64,000 nt of DNA from Archilochus colubris (Eukaryota > Chordata > Aves > Apodiformes > Trochilidae). How positions within the stretch are numbered: position 1 is the first letter of the stretch; every line of letters begins with the position of its first letter. The stretch spans positions 66,125,709-66,189,708 of the forward strand of contig CM041084.1 of assembly GCA_023079485.1 (NCBI GenBank). Reading direction: 5' to 3'. The notes beneath the pieces were generated by a model that did not search any database, was not told the DNA's origin, and saw only the letters and a program-made list of their open reading frames with translations. Below, one piece after another: positions 49,501 to 62,900 of this stretch. A program made the translations under genes and the position numbers.

Positions 49501-52500
49501 ATGCTGGCAAACTCCCCACTTGACTCCAGATCCACACCACTGCTAAGTTTAGGCTTATTTTTTGTTCCTTTCTTTCTACCTCTTTTCTTAATCAACCCAG
49601 CATCAGCAATGGGAGACTGCTCTGGATCACATGCCTGACTCAGGTCACTGGGCAGGCTGGAGTCTCTCTGAACTGCAGTTACGATTGTCATTTTTGCTTT
49701 GGCATTCCCTGATTTGTCACACCCAGTGGAGCAACTCACTGCCATGGGACTGGCATCTGCAGCCTCTGTTTTCAGCAAAGCAGGAGCAGAAGACACAGAT
49801 GAAATTATCTGTGCAATGGAAGCCAACGGTGGCAGCTCTTTAGTTACTGAAGGCTTTGGCAAGAGAGGTGGTGGTGGTGGTGGTTTAGGCCTCAAGGGTC
49901 TCAGCAAGGCAGAATTGCCAAGGAGAGCCGGGGAAATGATCGGGACAGTCAAATGCAATGAACCTTTCAGTGGCTGGGGATGTCTGACAGCCCTGTTTTT
50001 CTCTGAGTTCCCATTGGCACCAAAAACTAAAGGACACTGCAGACAGTTGTATGCTTTATCAGTGTTCCCAGAAGCAGCCAGCTCTTGATTCCTGGCTTCA
50101 CATGGGACATCATCTTTATCATTCTTCAGGCCTTTGGGGATGGACAGGTCGATGGGCTCCATGGAACAGTCGTACAGGGACAGGGGAGAAGAGCCAAATA
50201 GGTTCTCCTGCTTCACTTGTACAGCACTCAGGTTTTTGTTCTTTTGAGAGAAATCTAATGGCTCATCAAAATCCATTGGGAAGTTGCCCGTAGGTTCAAG
50301 TTTGATGGGAACGTGAGATGATGTCCCAAGCAAGAAGCCATTCTGTGGCTCCAGAAAAGGAGTCATGGATTTGTGGTCCATGTAAGTGCTGTCTTCCAAT
50401 AAAGGAGGGTCTGTCTGACTTTCCTGGGCACTGCAGTCCACCGCTAAGATGTAGTTCTCAATTTCCCTTTCTTGCACATGCAAATGCTGCTTGAGGATAT
50501 GGTGAATGCAGTTTCTCTTGGCTGAGAAAGCTGTGCCACACTCCTTGCACTCAAAGGGCTTCTTCTTCTGGCAACCACTGTGTGTCCTCATGTGGATGCG
50601 GAGGGCTCGGTAATGCTTCAGGTCCTCGCCACACAGCTTGCACACAGTGTCTGGGGAGCAGAAGGCATCCACCATCTCTGCTGCATTGCTGGTGACGTAT
50701 TCAATGTTCTTCTCTATATCCTTCCTAGTGACTTTGAGGTGCTTCTTTCGCAGGTGCCGCTCACAATTGGCTTTCACCGTGAAGGGGTAGTGGCAGATTT
50801 TACAGATGTAAGGCCTCTCTCCGCTGTGTGTCCGCAGGTGCCGGATCAGCGCTGCCTTGTCAGCTGCGATGTAGTCACAGATGTTGCACTGGTATGGGGA
50901 AATGCCCAGGTGGGATCGGATGTGAGCTCTCAGGACACCAGAGAAGGCAAACACCTGGTCACAGAAACGGCAGGGGTACAAAACTTTCCTCATGGCTGGG
51001 GCTTTCTTGTTTGCTGCCCCTGCAATGATGGCTTTGAGGTCCCCTTCTGTTACCTCTTGCTTGATCTTCGCTTCCATGCTCAGAGGCAGGAGAGCTTCGA
51101 TGATGCTATCCTGCTCCAGTTGCGTCTTCATCTCGTGCTGAGTTAAAGGCTCTATTTTGGGTTGAAGGAGCAGCTGTGAGGAAGGACTCGATTTGGCTCC
51201 TGGCTGGGGAAGGTGAGAGTTGGAGGAGGACTCCACTGAGTTTTTGATCAGCCTCAGAGGGGGAGGTGGGAGGCTTGGGCTGATGCAGCCAGGGGAGGCT
51301 TGCTGGGCACTGATAAGAGGAGGAGGTGTGGAGGTTGCGACGACTGTTCGGGGTGTTACCAAAGGCTTTGGCTTCAGTGGTGGCATATGCTTGAAAATGG
51401 ACTGCACTGGGACAGAAGGTGCCTTAGAAAGTGGAGGAAGACTGATCTGAGGAGGAGCAGAAGAAGCCATCTTCAAGATCTGCTGAATGTCTGCTAGCTC
51501 AATGGCAGACTCATTGGAGATGGGTTTTACCACAATACTGCTGTCAGGCTGGATGATAAAACCCTTCTGGAAAGGCTGCAGGGAGAGGAGCTTTATGTTT
51601 TCCTTTGTAGGGGGAAGAACTGAAAATGACCCTCCCATTGAGGCAGCTTCCAGAGGAGAGAGGCTGAGCAGACCAGTGCTGCCGGGTTCCTGAGGTAGGT
51701 TACTCTTCAGTGCTCTAAGCCGCATTTCTTGGACCTCATCTTGTGTATTGTCCTCCTGCTTGACAGGCTTGATGTCTTTGGTGTACTGTAGGCCCAAGGA
51801 TGCCATAAAGGCTTTCTGGTCTGGGTTCTCGCTGGGTGGGGTCGTGGACTGTGGCTTGTGCTTGTCTTTTCCCTGATCCACCACATGAGTTTCTGTGTGC
51901 AGTTTGAGCGCTGAAAGCATGGGGAATGCCTTGTTACACGTCTCACAAATAAATCGATGGAAGTCACTGATGCACCTTCGCAAATTCGTTTCGCACCAGA
52001 CCTGCATGATGTGCAAAAAACAATTTAGAGTGAACATCTCAAACTGGAAAACCATCACATGTTGCTGCAAACCAAAAACAGCTCACTCTTTTCCGCTGCC
52101 CAAATGAAGGACTTTAGAGCAGCCATCACCTACCTGGCACAGAGATATCCCTGCTCCACAGCCTTTGGTCATCTGAGTGATATATCAAAACTAGAGACCA
52201 ATTCTCCAAAAGTTCCCTTCTATAAAGGCAGACTTCTTCAGAGGGCTATTACGACTCTCAAGTACTTCTCCATCCTGACCTTCCCCTTCCAGAAACCTCT
52301 CCCACTTCACTGACAGGACATGAGCCTCAGTAGACTATACTGCAAACTTCAGTAAGCTGGACTGTAAAACAACCTCCTTTGGCTTTATAATTACAAAGAC
52401 ACCAGGAGCAGAGGAGAAAAACTAAAATGGCATCTAAGAAGGTGAAGCAATAAAAATAAAGCACCCCAAATACAAATCAGTGAAATGTAGAGCCCAAACC

Positions 52501-53921
52501 GGAAACACTTTGGGTTTGATTATATTTATTCTCCCAACATAAATGCTACCCTCACATACAGATTTTATACTTGCCCCGGAAAACAAACATGAATCCAAAT
52601 GCTATATTTAAATGCAAAGGTTTCATACATCAAGGAAGAGTACAACTGATAAATTAAGTGTAAAACTGGCAAGATCTTTATATGATATGCATCTTGTTCA
52701 TATACTTCATAGGTCTTGACTCAAAAGGAAGTCCCAACATTTAAATCTCGTAATAACTTCTGATGTCTGCCATTAGGTACAGAAGAAATAAAATCAAATT
52801 ATTTTAAAAGCTCTCTCTTCTCCTCACTTTTAACTCTACTAGAGTTACAGAATGACCTACATGTTATTCTTAACCAGGAGCAAATTTAAGGTCTACCACC
52901 TTGCAGCCAGAAGAGCTGGAAATAAATGATTCAATCCCAGTAGAATATGAAAAGTTCAGATACTGAGACCTGATGGATTGTGCTGTTTCTTACTTTTTTT
53001 TTTTTTTTTTTTAATATAGATATAGATAAGCAGCTTCATCCACACCCAAACCAACCAAGGCACAGGCAATGTTTTACAGAGGGAGGAATAATACCATTCA
53101 ATAGAAAGGTTTAAGGCTTTCAGAAAAATATTTACAGGTTTACAGATAACCTCTCTGCCCTTCTCCAGTCAGTTACCCTCAAATGTGCAAAATATTGAGA
53201 ACTCACATAAGGACCATATAATAGAAAGTTACTTGAGAATGTTTTGTGAAGAAGTCACTAAAGATACCACCCTACAGTAAGTAGGGTGACTTCCCAGTTT
53301 TTCATGGGAAAACAACAAAATGGCATTTTTGTTACAGTAAATTAAAATCTATAATGCCTTCCTTACTATGAGTCCTCCCTATTGATTTTAAATGTGGGAT
53401 GGTTTAGGAAAGGTGAGAACTATGGGGGAGGCTGGAAGTGGCAAGGATCGAATACAAATCAAGTTTTCCTTCAAATTATTTTTATCAATCTTTACACGAG
53501 TAGTTATCCACTGGAATACTGAAAAAAAAATGACAACAAACCCCAGTCAAATATATTTTAGATGAAAAAAGAAAAAGGAAAGACAGGAAGTGTTGGCAGC
53601 CTACAAAGTGGTAACATGCTTTTCACAAAATATTCTATACCAAATCTCTCCCTCACTGAGGATGAGTGTTTCAATGAATTCAGAATGAACTTCATCTGTT
53701 GGTACCTCAAGCTATGAAAAACAGAGCATACCTGAGAAATGCGGGGGAACTTCCTACAGGAGAAGTCCGTGAATCCCAAGTCATGGAAGCCAGCTGGAAT
53801 CGAAGGGTTGTTCTGAATGAAAGGCTTTCCCATGGGATCTCTGGGAAGTTGCTTGTGGATAACTGCATTATGGCGCAGTAAGCCCCGATGAGTACGAAAG
53901 GTAATACAACAGATGTCACAC
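31015..53921 (-). CDS. RREB1: RREB1, RAS-responsive element-binding protein 1, C-terminal four exons
   Basis: Four exons join in phase (190, 2746, 747 and 521 nt) to encode the last 1400 residues. Order: finger CDICCITF.. and the [20 protein letters not shown] motif; finger CETC; a proline-rich region; three tandem fingers; two more; a PIDLS CtBP-binding motif; an AT-hook-like RGRKKG; finger CPYC; an acidic region; and three last fingers in the final two exons. The end, [15 protein letters not shown], closely matches mammalian RREB1. As known for the family, it is a nuclear C2H2 factor that binds RAS-responsive elements, acts downstream of MAPK, and works with SMADs and CtBP. About 300 N-terminal residues, with the first fingers, were not found here. 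A cassette exon between the second and third exons is decayed (44031-44190). Confidence 0.97.
31536..34562 (-). other. RREB1 intron before the last exon
   Basis: No repeat recognised. A 211-codon open frame on - (32395-33030) has no known domain and is not called a gene. The flanking donor is CATACAG|GTAAGA and the acceptor CTCTTGTAG. Confidence 0.8.
34563..35309 (-). CDS. RREB1: RREB1 penultimate exon, acidic region and two fingers
   Basis: After the acceptor TTTGCTTGCAG it encodes [19 protein letters not shown], a Glu-rich stretch, the conserved [19 protein letters not shown] block, finger [21 protein letters not shown], a second acidic stretch with PMDLK, and finger [21 protein letters not shown] ending at HTG. 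It is 747 nt, entered and left in phase 1. A 222-codon open frame on + across this exon is an antisense shadow. Confidence 0.96.
43350..43740 (+). mobile_element. Ancient CR1/L3-like LINE fragment
   Basis: Diverged but collinear with the 3' region of old amniote CR1/L3 elements: 'GTGCACTTCTGGTCTCC', then 'GATGGGGCAGCTGCCCTGTG', 'GAGGAGACACCAGAAAGGCT', 'TCATTTGGAAGGAGAGAAGA', and a later 'GAAAACAAATTAAAAACTAG' block. Many substitutions mark it as far older than the other CR1 copies. It ends about 300 bp from the decayed RREB1 exon. Confidence 0.6.
44031..44190 (-). pseudogene. RREB1: Decayed RREB1 zinc-finger cassette exon
   Basis: It sits in the right intron, on the right strand, after a T-rich tract and the acceptor CTTGTGTCAG. 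The first codons read [10 protein letters not shown], against QKPFPCQKC in mammals. A net two-base insertion in the T-run then shifts the frame; in the shifted frame FFPTKSN and [15 protein letters not shown] follow, matching FFSTKSN and RNGLIPQSKESDVGS. Between them the finger's His ligands are gone and a TGA appears. The expected donor GT is absent. Length is 160 nt against about 165 expected. The neighbouring exons join in frame without it (HT-D-SQSD). Human RREB1 isoforms are, as I recall, distinguished by an insert of about this size. Confidence 0.7.
49256..52001 (-). CDS. RREB1: RREB1 large exon, seven zinc fingers and repression motifs
   Basis: 915 codons plus one base, after the acceptor CACATCATGCAG. 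In exon numbering: finger CETC..H about 19-39; SUMO-like VKQE and proline-rich low-complexity regions about 78-300; tandem fingers CRFC, CNIC and CKIC about 344-421; CKLC about 454-474; CKEC about 485-506; PLDFS at 581 and PIDLS at 616-620 (genome 50142-50156), the CtBP-binding type; a degenerate CLQC finger near 652-673; a poly-proline run; AT-hook-like [12 protein letters not shown] near 805; and finger CPYC about 894-914. The donor is ACACAG|GTAAGA. The frame stays open on both sides of the exon, so the limits rest on splice sites and on homology (..CRKFPRISQ | [10 protein letters not shown]..). Confidence 0.97.
52002..53731 (-). other. RREB1 intron
   Basis: No gene or transposon recognised. 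A 19-base T-run at 52994-53012 is followed by a short ATAGATATAG tract. Donor CTCAG|GTATGC, acceptor CATCATGCAG. Confidence 0.85.
53732..53921 (-). CDS. RREB1: RREB1 exon with CDICC finger
   Basis: After the acceptor TTTCCTGTCCAG it encodes [20 protein letters not shown] and its final His, then [20 protein letters not shown] and [19 protein letters not shown], nearly identical to human RREB1. 190 nt; the first base completes a codon from an exon further upstream and the exon ends on a codon boundary at CAG|GTATGC. Confidence 0.96.
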
Positions 53922-56900
53922 CTGGACAGGAAAGAAACAGAAATGACTTACTGACTGCTGCATGCTTAAGAACTACTTTCTTCTCACATTAGGCCAGCCT
54001 CCCTTCCCTTACCCCATGATACTAAGAACCTACTAAACGCAAAACGAAGCCACAGTTTGTCAGAAACCTATCACCACGTAAAGTCCATTACAGTCACATT
54101 CGCTTTTTACCAGTTTCTGGCTATTAAGTTCACTGGAAGTTCAAAAAATATAGTGCATAATAACTGAGCATCCTTTGTGGGTAGATGGCGAAGTGGCAGC
54201 TCAGACCACAGCCTTCTGACAATGATCTTATAGTCTGACATAAAATATTTCAATGGCTTTACACCATTTTATTTTTACTAAAAAGAACTATTAAAATAAA
54301 AGACTTTTTTAAAAGTCAGTGACAAGGAGAGGCTAAATTAGACCTAAGCAGAGAGCAGCTGCAAATTTATAAATAATAACTTTTTAAACTACTGTTTGAA
54401 ATGTACCACTGCATACCATTCGAATACCTATGTATATATTTCCTCCATGCTGACTTTCCATAAACATTCACTGATTTTTCTTAAAGCTGTTATGAGAAGT
54501 ATACTGTTCTGGAAGAAAAACTAGTGCTCCTTGAAGGGGAGGAGGGAAGGAAGACCTGAAACAGGTTAAAAATTTCTGACATGCCTCACTTCCCTTCACA
54601 GCCAGCATGCTCCTAAGAAATATGGAGAAGCAACATCCTTTCCGCCCTACACCTTATTGCTATGATTTCTCGTTTTGTTTAAGTTCTCAAATTCCAAATT
54701 CAGCTAAACAAAAGTTTTTCACATAAAGTAGACTTCTATTAAACAATCAGAGGTATTGGAAATGCAGCTGTGCTGCAGGCAGTAAGGACCACACAGCAAC
54801 ACCTGGCCAAGACAGCAACAAACATGCCCATTGCCTTTTAAATATTTGGAATTTGAGCTCTGCATCATCACAGATCATGTTCAATCTGTACTGAACAAGC
54901 GACAGTTTCATTCCTTGTGGTTCAGCTCCAGCTCACAACCAAAGCATGGGTTTCACAGAAGCAAACACCAGTGAATGTGAAGCAATGAGATTGTCAGAAT
55001 ATTTTATAGGCTAGGAGTTTTTCACATCTCTCCCTGATTCAGTTCCCCCCATGCTGTCTTCACCCTCCACATCAAGGAAAAGGACATGTGCCTACTCATT
55101 AAAAAAACATCCTGCAATTAGAAATTACTTCTGACAAATTCCTGAAACCACTCCCTCCCTGTCCTGTGTCTAACAAACTCCATTGTTGTTCTTTTTATCA
55201 CTACATAAACTTCCACAGACCTTTTTTATTCCCTGAAAATGAAGAGATAACCAATCACCCACACAGCAATCGGACTCAGTCTCTGAGTGGTGAAAGGAGC
55301 AAGTGTGAAGTATATGTAACACAGCCTTTGTTATCAGGGTACCCAGAAGGCTGGGACATAAATATTATGTGCTGGAGGTTTAATCTGTTTTATCTCCCCT
55401 GTCAATTTACTTGCATCCTACCTTTACAATTATTGCCAGCATAGTCCCTGCATTCCATTAAATATGGAACCAATGCCATTTACAAAGCAAATGTTTACTT
55501 TAAGAGGTCTGTTAAATATGACAGCAATCTCTGATGGGGGTGGGGAATGCACACACGTAGCACTTCTCCACTGTCAGAATCTACTGGAGCTCTCCTCCAG
55601 CTCACTTGGCACCACCTATTCCATGAAGCAAAGCTTTCACCTTCAGCAAAAACAAAAACACAGAACCACCAAAACCACTGGAGGAAGGAGGGCCTTAAAG
55701 GGTTAGAGCAGTCACCTGAAGAACTTGCAGGCTACTGACATAAATTCTTTTTCAGAGGTGAAGAAAATGCCTTGCATGAAAGCAAGCAGTTCTTCTGGCT
55801 TGCTCCTCCAGATACATTACCGAGGGCTGGCAAGCAATGCTCTTGCCCCACCAGGAGCATCACTGGTGGTCTGTGGGGCCGGCTGTTCTGCAGAGAGATG
55901 CAGACCTTTACCTCAGGGGGTCATGAGGCAGCTCTGGGGTCCCTGATGTGCCTGGTGTCTCCTGGACCAGCAACCAAATGCAGCAGCTGTACCCCCCTCT
56001 GCATGATGGGGCAGGCACAGCCACTGTTGACAGGACCACTGGGAGAGCTTGTAGCTGCCATGGTACCCCCAGGATCTGGGCTGAGCAGCAGCCAGCACTC
56101 TTGGGCAAGCAGCCAGCCACACACACACAGTGGGGAGGTGAGCCTCATCCATTTTATACTCCCCCACCTCCATTGGCACTGCAACATGCTGATTTTAAGC
56201 ACTGGTTTGTTTAGGCCTCCTATCAAAAGCTGCACTTGAGAGTAAATCTTTCAGAGCAGAAACCCGTGTGAAAGTCCTTCACAGTACACCTGTACCATCT
56301 ACTATGCCTCAGGACAGTAAAAATTTGCAATTTAAAAATGGTATTTTCCATGCAAAGGGAACCGCCTTCCATCCCTCAAAACACAAGTACTGTATCTTGG
56401 AAAACTTTATAATGCACAAAATTAAGCAACCCTGAACATTTTTCTCTTTCTTCCTTAGACTTCTCTTATTTTCCTCGCTGTGAACCAAGAAGCATCAAAA
56501 AGAGAAGCTGGGAACAGGATTAGACTCTTTTTCCATTCAGTCAAACTGAAGCTGCTGGTTGAAAGAAGAAACATCCTGGTAAATCATATCTGTCATCTCA
56601 AGATGCAGGCACTTCAGAGCATATAAATACACTGAACTCTGGCTCTGCACCTTCCCCTTGTGTCACATTTTGCAGCACTGCACTGGAGGAAACCATGGAT
56701 GTCCTCCCTTTTCTGTAGTCCAGGCACATCTGTGGATGCAGCCGCAGCCTGGGGAGCTGGAATCAAAAAAGCTCTCCCTGGGAGACATTTGGAGCAGCCT
56801 GTCTGGGGCAGGCCCCCCAGGCGAGCTGGGCGCTGGCACCTTGTGCTCCTGCTGCTCACCAAGGACAGGGGAGGTCACTGAGAAGCTGCTCCTGATGCCA

Positions 56901-59900
56901 AGGGGTGCCACCATGCCATTGGCTCAGGAGGCATCTCCAGTTCTGCAGACCTCACTTGGGCTTGTCAGTCTTTCCTACGGATGCAAACTATTTAAAATAT
57001 ATGGCCTATTTGCCCAAGTGCACACACAATTTTTATTTCATGTGTGTGTGTTTTGGTTTTGTTGATCTCCCTCCCCCTCACCTCAAGTAAGAAAGGAGTC
57101 TGAATTTCTCTCAAATGACATGACTTGAGCTATGAATAAAATTAGCAATGCAGATGCAGATATGGACATGCACCACCTCCAAGAAAAACTTACAGGTATT
57201 AAGCTTCAAAACCTAACTAGTTAAGGCAAGCATCACGCTGCATTTTGACTAAGGCTTGTGTTAATTTAAAATGGAGTAAGCTGCCATGCCTAACAATGCA
57301 TTAACTGGAAGCACTTTTTTAAGGAAGTCTAACCATTTGTCATCAGTACTATTTTCCATCTTTAGGTCATGTCAATGCCCACAGTATTTTTAAATCTAAA
57401 ATCACAGCCTAAGAAGGACAAGAGAAAGGAATACTAGATATACAAACATCTTTTTCATATTGCTTAAATTGCTTTTTCTAAAGTAAGTTATATAATTGTG
57501 GAAAGTCTGAAAAGTCCAACGTATCAAGTAAAGCAACATGTGGTAGTACTTTGCTCATTATGAATTTAAAAAACAAAAAGAAACAAAAAAACAAAAAACA
57601 AAAAAACCCAAGAAGAAACTAAGACACTGAGAAAAAAACCCCTTCCTTAAAATTTCACAAGTCTGCTTGTGTAGTGCCAAGTCAAACATGGATGGTACTG
57701 CTGCTGAGAACAGGGATAGGAACAGGTTCTGAGGTTGTCAGCAGAACAGGCAGAGCAATGGCTCAACACCTGAGCAAAGATAAAAGCACTCTACTTGCAA
57801 GGTAAGTTTCCAGATGTAGCAAATAAAAGCTGCTGTGTTATCATGTGGCTGGTAGCCTTGGCCATAGTTTTCCATTTTTCTGTAACTACGATTACAGAGC
57901 AGAGAGAAGAAGGCTGTTCAGCTCCAAGTACAGAGATTCAAATATTAATAAAAATTAAAAAAACCCTTCTTTTAGCAGCTCAGAGAGCTTTAAAATAAGC
58001 TTCATTCTCAATTGCCTTTATGTTTCAGTCATTCATACCTGTACAGTGTGAACATAATACTGGGGCTATGGATTTCTGGCTGGTGAGAAAAGAGAATTGC
58101 TGAAACACAAAAGCAGAACCGAAGTGTAGCAGTGTGACAACAGTACAATGACCAGGCTGACCTTGGTACTCAGGCCACATATCACAACAGGCAAGTCTGT
58201 TTAATTATTACTACACCAGTGCACCTTTTTAATTGTTTTTGTTGTCTGTTTTTTTTGTTTTTGGTTTTCTTTTTTTTTTTAAATGCAGACAAGGTCTCTG
58301 TGTAAAAATACACCATTTAAAAGCTTTCTACTAAAATAAGTTAGTATTCTTGAAACCCTTAATGCTAATTAGGATATAAAAGTATTTTAACAGGCTTTAG
58401 GATACAGTCAATGCTTTGTGCAGCTTGTTCAAGAGGCAAGCCAGGATTTGCTACACTTACGACAAGGGGCACCCATGCAAGAAAAGTTTACATAAGTGAT
58501 GCCTGTTGCCTTGCATTACACTCTCCTCTCAGCCAACTCCAATTTGTCAGCAACAGAAAAAGCTTTTTTTTTTCTTCAAGGAAAGGAAGTATATTTTAAA
58601 AAGGAAATGCAGAGACAAATTTTGAGAAAAGCTGAGGTCTTAAATTTGATGAAGGGTAATTCAGTCAAACTCTCAATCCCTCTAAATTTTAGATTTTAGT
58701 AGTCAAGATGCAAATGCCAAATATTTATATCCATCATCCTGTTACCAGGAAATTAAACAAGCACTATACCACACTACCTGAGACTGGCAGTGTGAAAGGG
58801 AAAGTGACATTTAGCATTCTTATACTTCTGAAACTCCACAAGAGGAGACTAAAACCTGAAGTATTCAGCCATGCAGCTCATTAACACTATGTTGGCCATG
58901 TTGTAGATGTCAACAAATAAAACCAATGTTAATTTCTAGGCCTTATCTAAAATAAAAAGCTTGGTACCCTCTTTGTTCCTTTCCTGTCTGTGCTCTTTAG
59001 CCACTGCCACAAAGAGAAGGAAAACAAAACAAGAATGAAACATATCCTGAGACAGAATTTATGAACACAGTTATGTTATTAAGTCATCTAACTCTTCCCA
59101 CTGAAATCTCTAGTATGTACCATACATACATTTCTACCTTTGTTGTTAGCATTTTCCTATAGGCCTCACATTATTTGTAGAATCAATGCAACTCCCCTTA
59201 TGAGCGAAGAAAATCCTATGCTGACCTAAAAATAATACAGCTGGGCAGCAGAGAAAGATGGCTGATTCCCTGCCATTGATTCATGTCTGTACCAGGGCAG
59301 GAGCAGGCCCCCAGCCTCCACACATGCACTGCAAAGGAAGCCAACAAGGAGGGGGAGATGGGAGAAAGGATGATTTTAAACTTAAAGGCTTTCACCACCT
59401 ATGAAAGAAAAACTAGAAGGTTAAAAGATATTTTCCCCTTCAGTAAAGGATTCCTTTGCTTCTCTTTCACTTCTTTTGGGGCAAGGCAAAGGGAGTGAGA
59501 TGAGAGAGTGCAAATTGGTTTCTTCTCCTGTGCAACCCCACCCAGATCCAGATACAAATCTCCTTTTGGATGAAAACCCCTTCCTGGCCTCCACACCCAG
59601 GGCCCTGGGAAATAACATCCAACAGCTGCACTAATCTCTCCCACTTGTTGCAGATGAGTGATGGAAAAGCAGCAGTGCTGCGAACGCCACTCCTGCCTCC
59701 CTCCCAGGGATCCCTGTGGGTCCTCCCGCTGTCCTGCAATGACCGTTCCTCCCTCCTTCCCCCGCAGCATCACAGCACGTCTGACCCTGAAAGACCTGCT
59801 GCTCTCCCACCTCCACCTTGCCCAATGCTATGGTTCAGTGCCAAAATGGCAAGCAGCACAGTAGCACTGCAAGCCAACTCCCTGCTGGGTGTAATTGGCT

Positions 59901-62900
59901 GCAGAGCCTTCCCTTTCCCAGTGCACAAAGAGGTAAATACAACTCAGGAGAAGTTCAACGCAGGCTGCTTCACCTCCTAAGCAAAGGCGGGACTTCTTAA
60001 CTCTTCCTCACTCCCACCTCCCCACTGGCTGTCCGACTTTGTTACCAATGTGTCATGTGGCTCCCTTTAATCCTCTCCCTCAAAGAAGCCACCCTTGGAT
60101 GAAGCAAAGACTGAAACCACTGCGCCAGCCCTTCTATTAATAGAGGGATGCACAATGCTATGTGCATTCCTACAGCCGCGCCGTGGTCCAGGCGAGAAAA
60201 GTATCATGTAGGAGCCAGGGCAGATGCGATATAAACCAGGGTGATGTCGTGCTTCAGAAACTTGTCAGCATGCTGGAGAGCCAGGGTCCATACCAGCATA
60301 TCATAACTCCCAGAGTCAAGAGTATCTCAAGTGAATTTAACAGCTATACAGTTTAATAAAAAAGGCGTGAGCCATGCTGTGCCATCTTTGAACTTTTCTT
60401 CGTGTATGAGCAAAGAAAAACCAGGAAAAAAAGGTTCCCCTTCTTAACGGTGTACTGAATTTCATGTACCAGCAGCACTTCAACAGTGCCAGACTGAAAT
60501 ACCTCTTCCCCAGTGAAACACTATCTTACTCTACCATTTAGTTCAACAGTATTAACATGCAACTAAAAAAAAAAGGAAAAATGGGAGATGTCCTGCAGAC
60601 ACTTCCACAAATGAGGTAATTCATTTTCTCATAATGACCTTTTTACTTAATAGAAGTTTTAAAAACCAGAAGTGTCAACAAATTGGCTGGACAGAATCAC
60701 GGCACAAGAGCTGAAGATCAACGTAAATAACAATAAAGGGTTCAATAATAAGGACAAGAATACCTGGGGAAAAAAAAAAGCCTGACTAGTACAGTCCTCT
60801 ACAGCTACCAAAATTGGAAACTGCCCAGCATCCAGAACAGAAGTCATTATTTGTACACACAAACTGAAGTGGACCTTCTGGTATTCTTTCAGGGGAAGAA
60901 GAAGAAAGCTCTTCCTGCCTTTAAACACATTTTTCAGATACAGAAGCCAAGTACTTGTGTACTTTTAAAAATAATGGCAAGAGTTAAAATAATCTGTCTA
61001 CTCTGTTAAAAAGGCAACAGTGATTTTCACAAGTAAGATAAAAAGAAATCTATCTGTAGGCAGTTGTCTATCCTATAGTCATTCACTGATGACAACAGGG
61101 GCAGCCAAATCTGGACTGAACACCCTTGCCTTGATCTACATTTACAGGTAAGCTGTGCTCAGCACGCAGACATGACTGCTAACACTAGCAGCAGCCAGCA
61201 CTTTTGAGAGAGCCTGCACATAAACAAACTCTGGTCATCAGGATCAGGCAGGCATGCCAATAACCTATTCTGGCTTAGCCCTCTTTCCCTTCTGTATTTC
61301 CTTTTACGAGAAGCTTTCCTCTGCAGTCAGCTTTGCATTTTACCCACTTTCTATTCTTGCAACCAAGCTAAGATACTCTACACCATGTGACACATCACAC
61401 AGTTTCACATGAGAGCATCACTCCCTGTGTCCATTCACTAGCTGGTATTTTTACTTAGCTGCTCTGGATTCCCAGTCTCCTTGCACAATGAGCTTCCTGA
61501 TGTGAGCTGACCACTTCCAGGCTAGCACTGGACTAGTGCTGCTCTTCAGATGTTTCCTGTCTCTCTTTTCTCAACACAAACTTCAGAAAGCATTAAAAAT
61601 GCAGTTCTGGTCTGCTTTTGCAAGCCAGCACACAGCCAGATGCTCAACCCACTGATTTTAATTCTCCATTTGCACAGTAAAACGATGCATTCACCAGCTT
61701 GCTTGTATACCCTATCCTTTGCCTTATCGACATTAAGGCATTGTACCACAGTATATTTTTGGTCCTGGTGTTTACCAGAGCTGGATTTCATCATCACCAG
61801 CTGCCTCATGGAGTTACCCCTGCACTGAAACTCAGTTCCTAGTCCCTATGAGTGTCAGCAAGACACTGAGCAAGCAGTTGGCAGAGCAAAGCAGAGCAGG
61901 AGAGTCAGCTGAAATGGCAATGCCACATAAATGCCCCTTGTATACCTCCATCATTGGCTGTAACATGTCTTGTAGCACTGACTCTGTTAGTAACTCCAGC
62001 AGCAGTTTCTACCTAAGTTATCCTTGCTGGTACAGTTTCAAACAATGACTTATAAAGAAAGTACTGAGGCCAAAATATAGCATGCCAAAACCAAGGGTCA
62101 AAGAGGTCCATGAATGCATCTATGCTGGAGTGCTCTCCACCTCTCTTGGTACTCTTGGTACTTGGTACAGCTCTGTAGGATAACACAACCTCAGAATTAT
62201 CCACCTGCATTAAAACAGCACAGCATTTCTTATTTTTGAAGTGCTAAAGAGGAATGAGGCTTATCTATGTGCACACCAACAGTTGTGACAGAGATGGAAT
62301 AGTATGAAATTTCACAGTGCTGCATGGAGACTAGTTGCCATTCATCCTTGAAGTTGCTTCCAGTAACAATAGTCAGCTACTAGGAAAAAACTTCCTCTCC
62401 TCACAATGAACTCATTTTTGTCTCACAAGTGATATGAATTTCAAACAACATTTAGTGTTCAAACGCATCCATTCTTTTAAGTTTGTAATGTCACCAACAC
62501 CCTCTTCCCACAAAAGGCTGACCACGTGTAGAGAACAACATGCTTCACAAAAATGAAGTCAGCAGGATTATTCCCTACTATATAAGGAGAGAAAAAATAG
62601 AAAGTGAATTCCTAAAGTTGCTTAAGTAGGCATTGGCAAAAACAGGAATGAAACTTAAGGGGCTTTTTCTGGTGTGTTTTTTCTTTTACATCCTGTACAA
62701 TGTACTTTCACTCAGTCACATTCCTGCTCCGTACAAAACTTAAGTCTTTTTCTAGTCCTTTCTACTTCTGCTAATGACTGCAATGATATCCCTACACTTT
62801 TTCTTGGCTATTTTATCTCCACAATGCCAATGTGCAGAACTGTCATAAGAACAGTAACTGGGCAATAAACATGCAATATTCTAAGTAGCTGGATTAATTT

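Noticed and set aside
50580..51146. 188-codon open frame on +
   Set aside because: Antisense shadow of the zinc-finger block of the RREB1 large exon.
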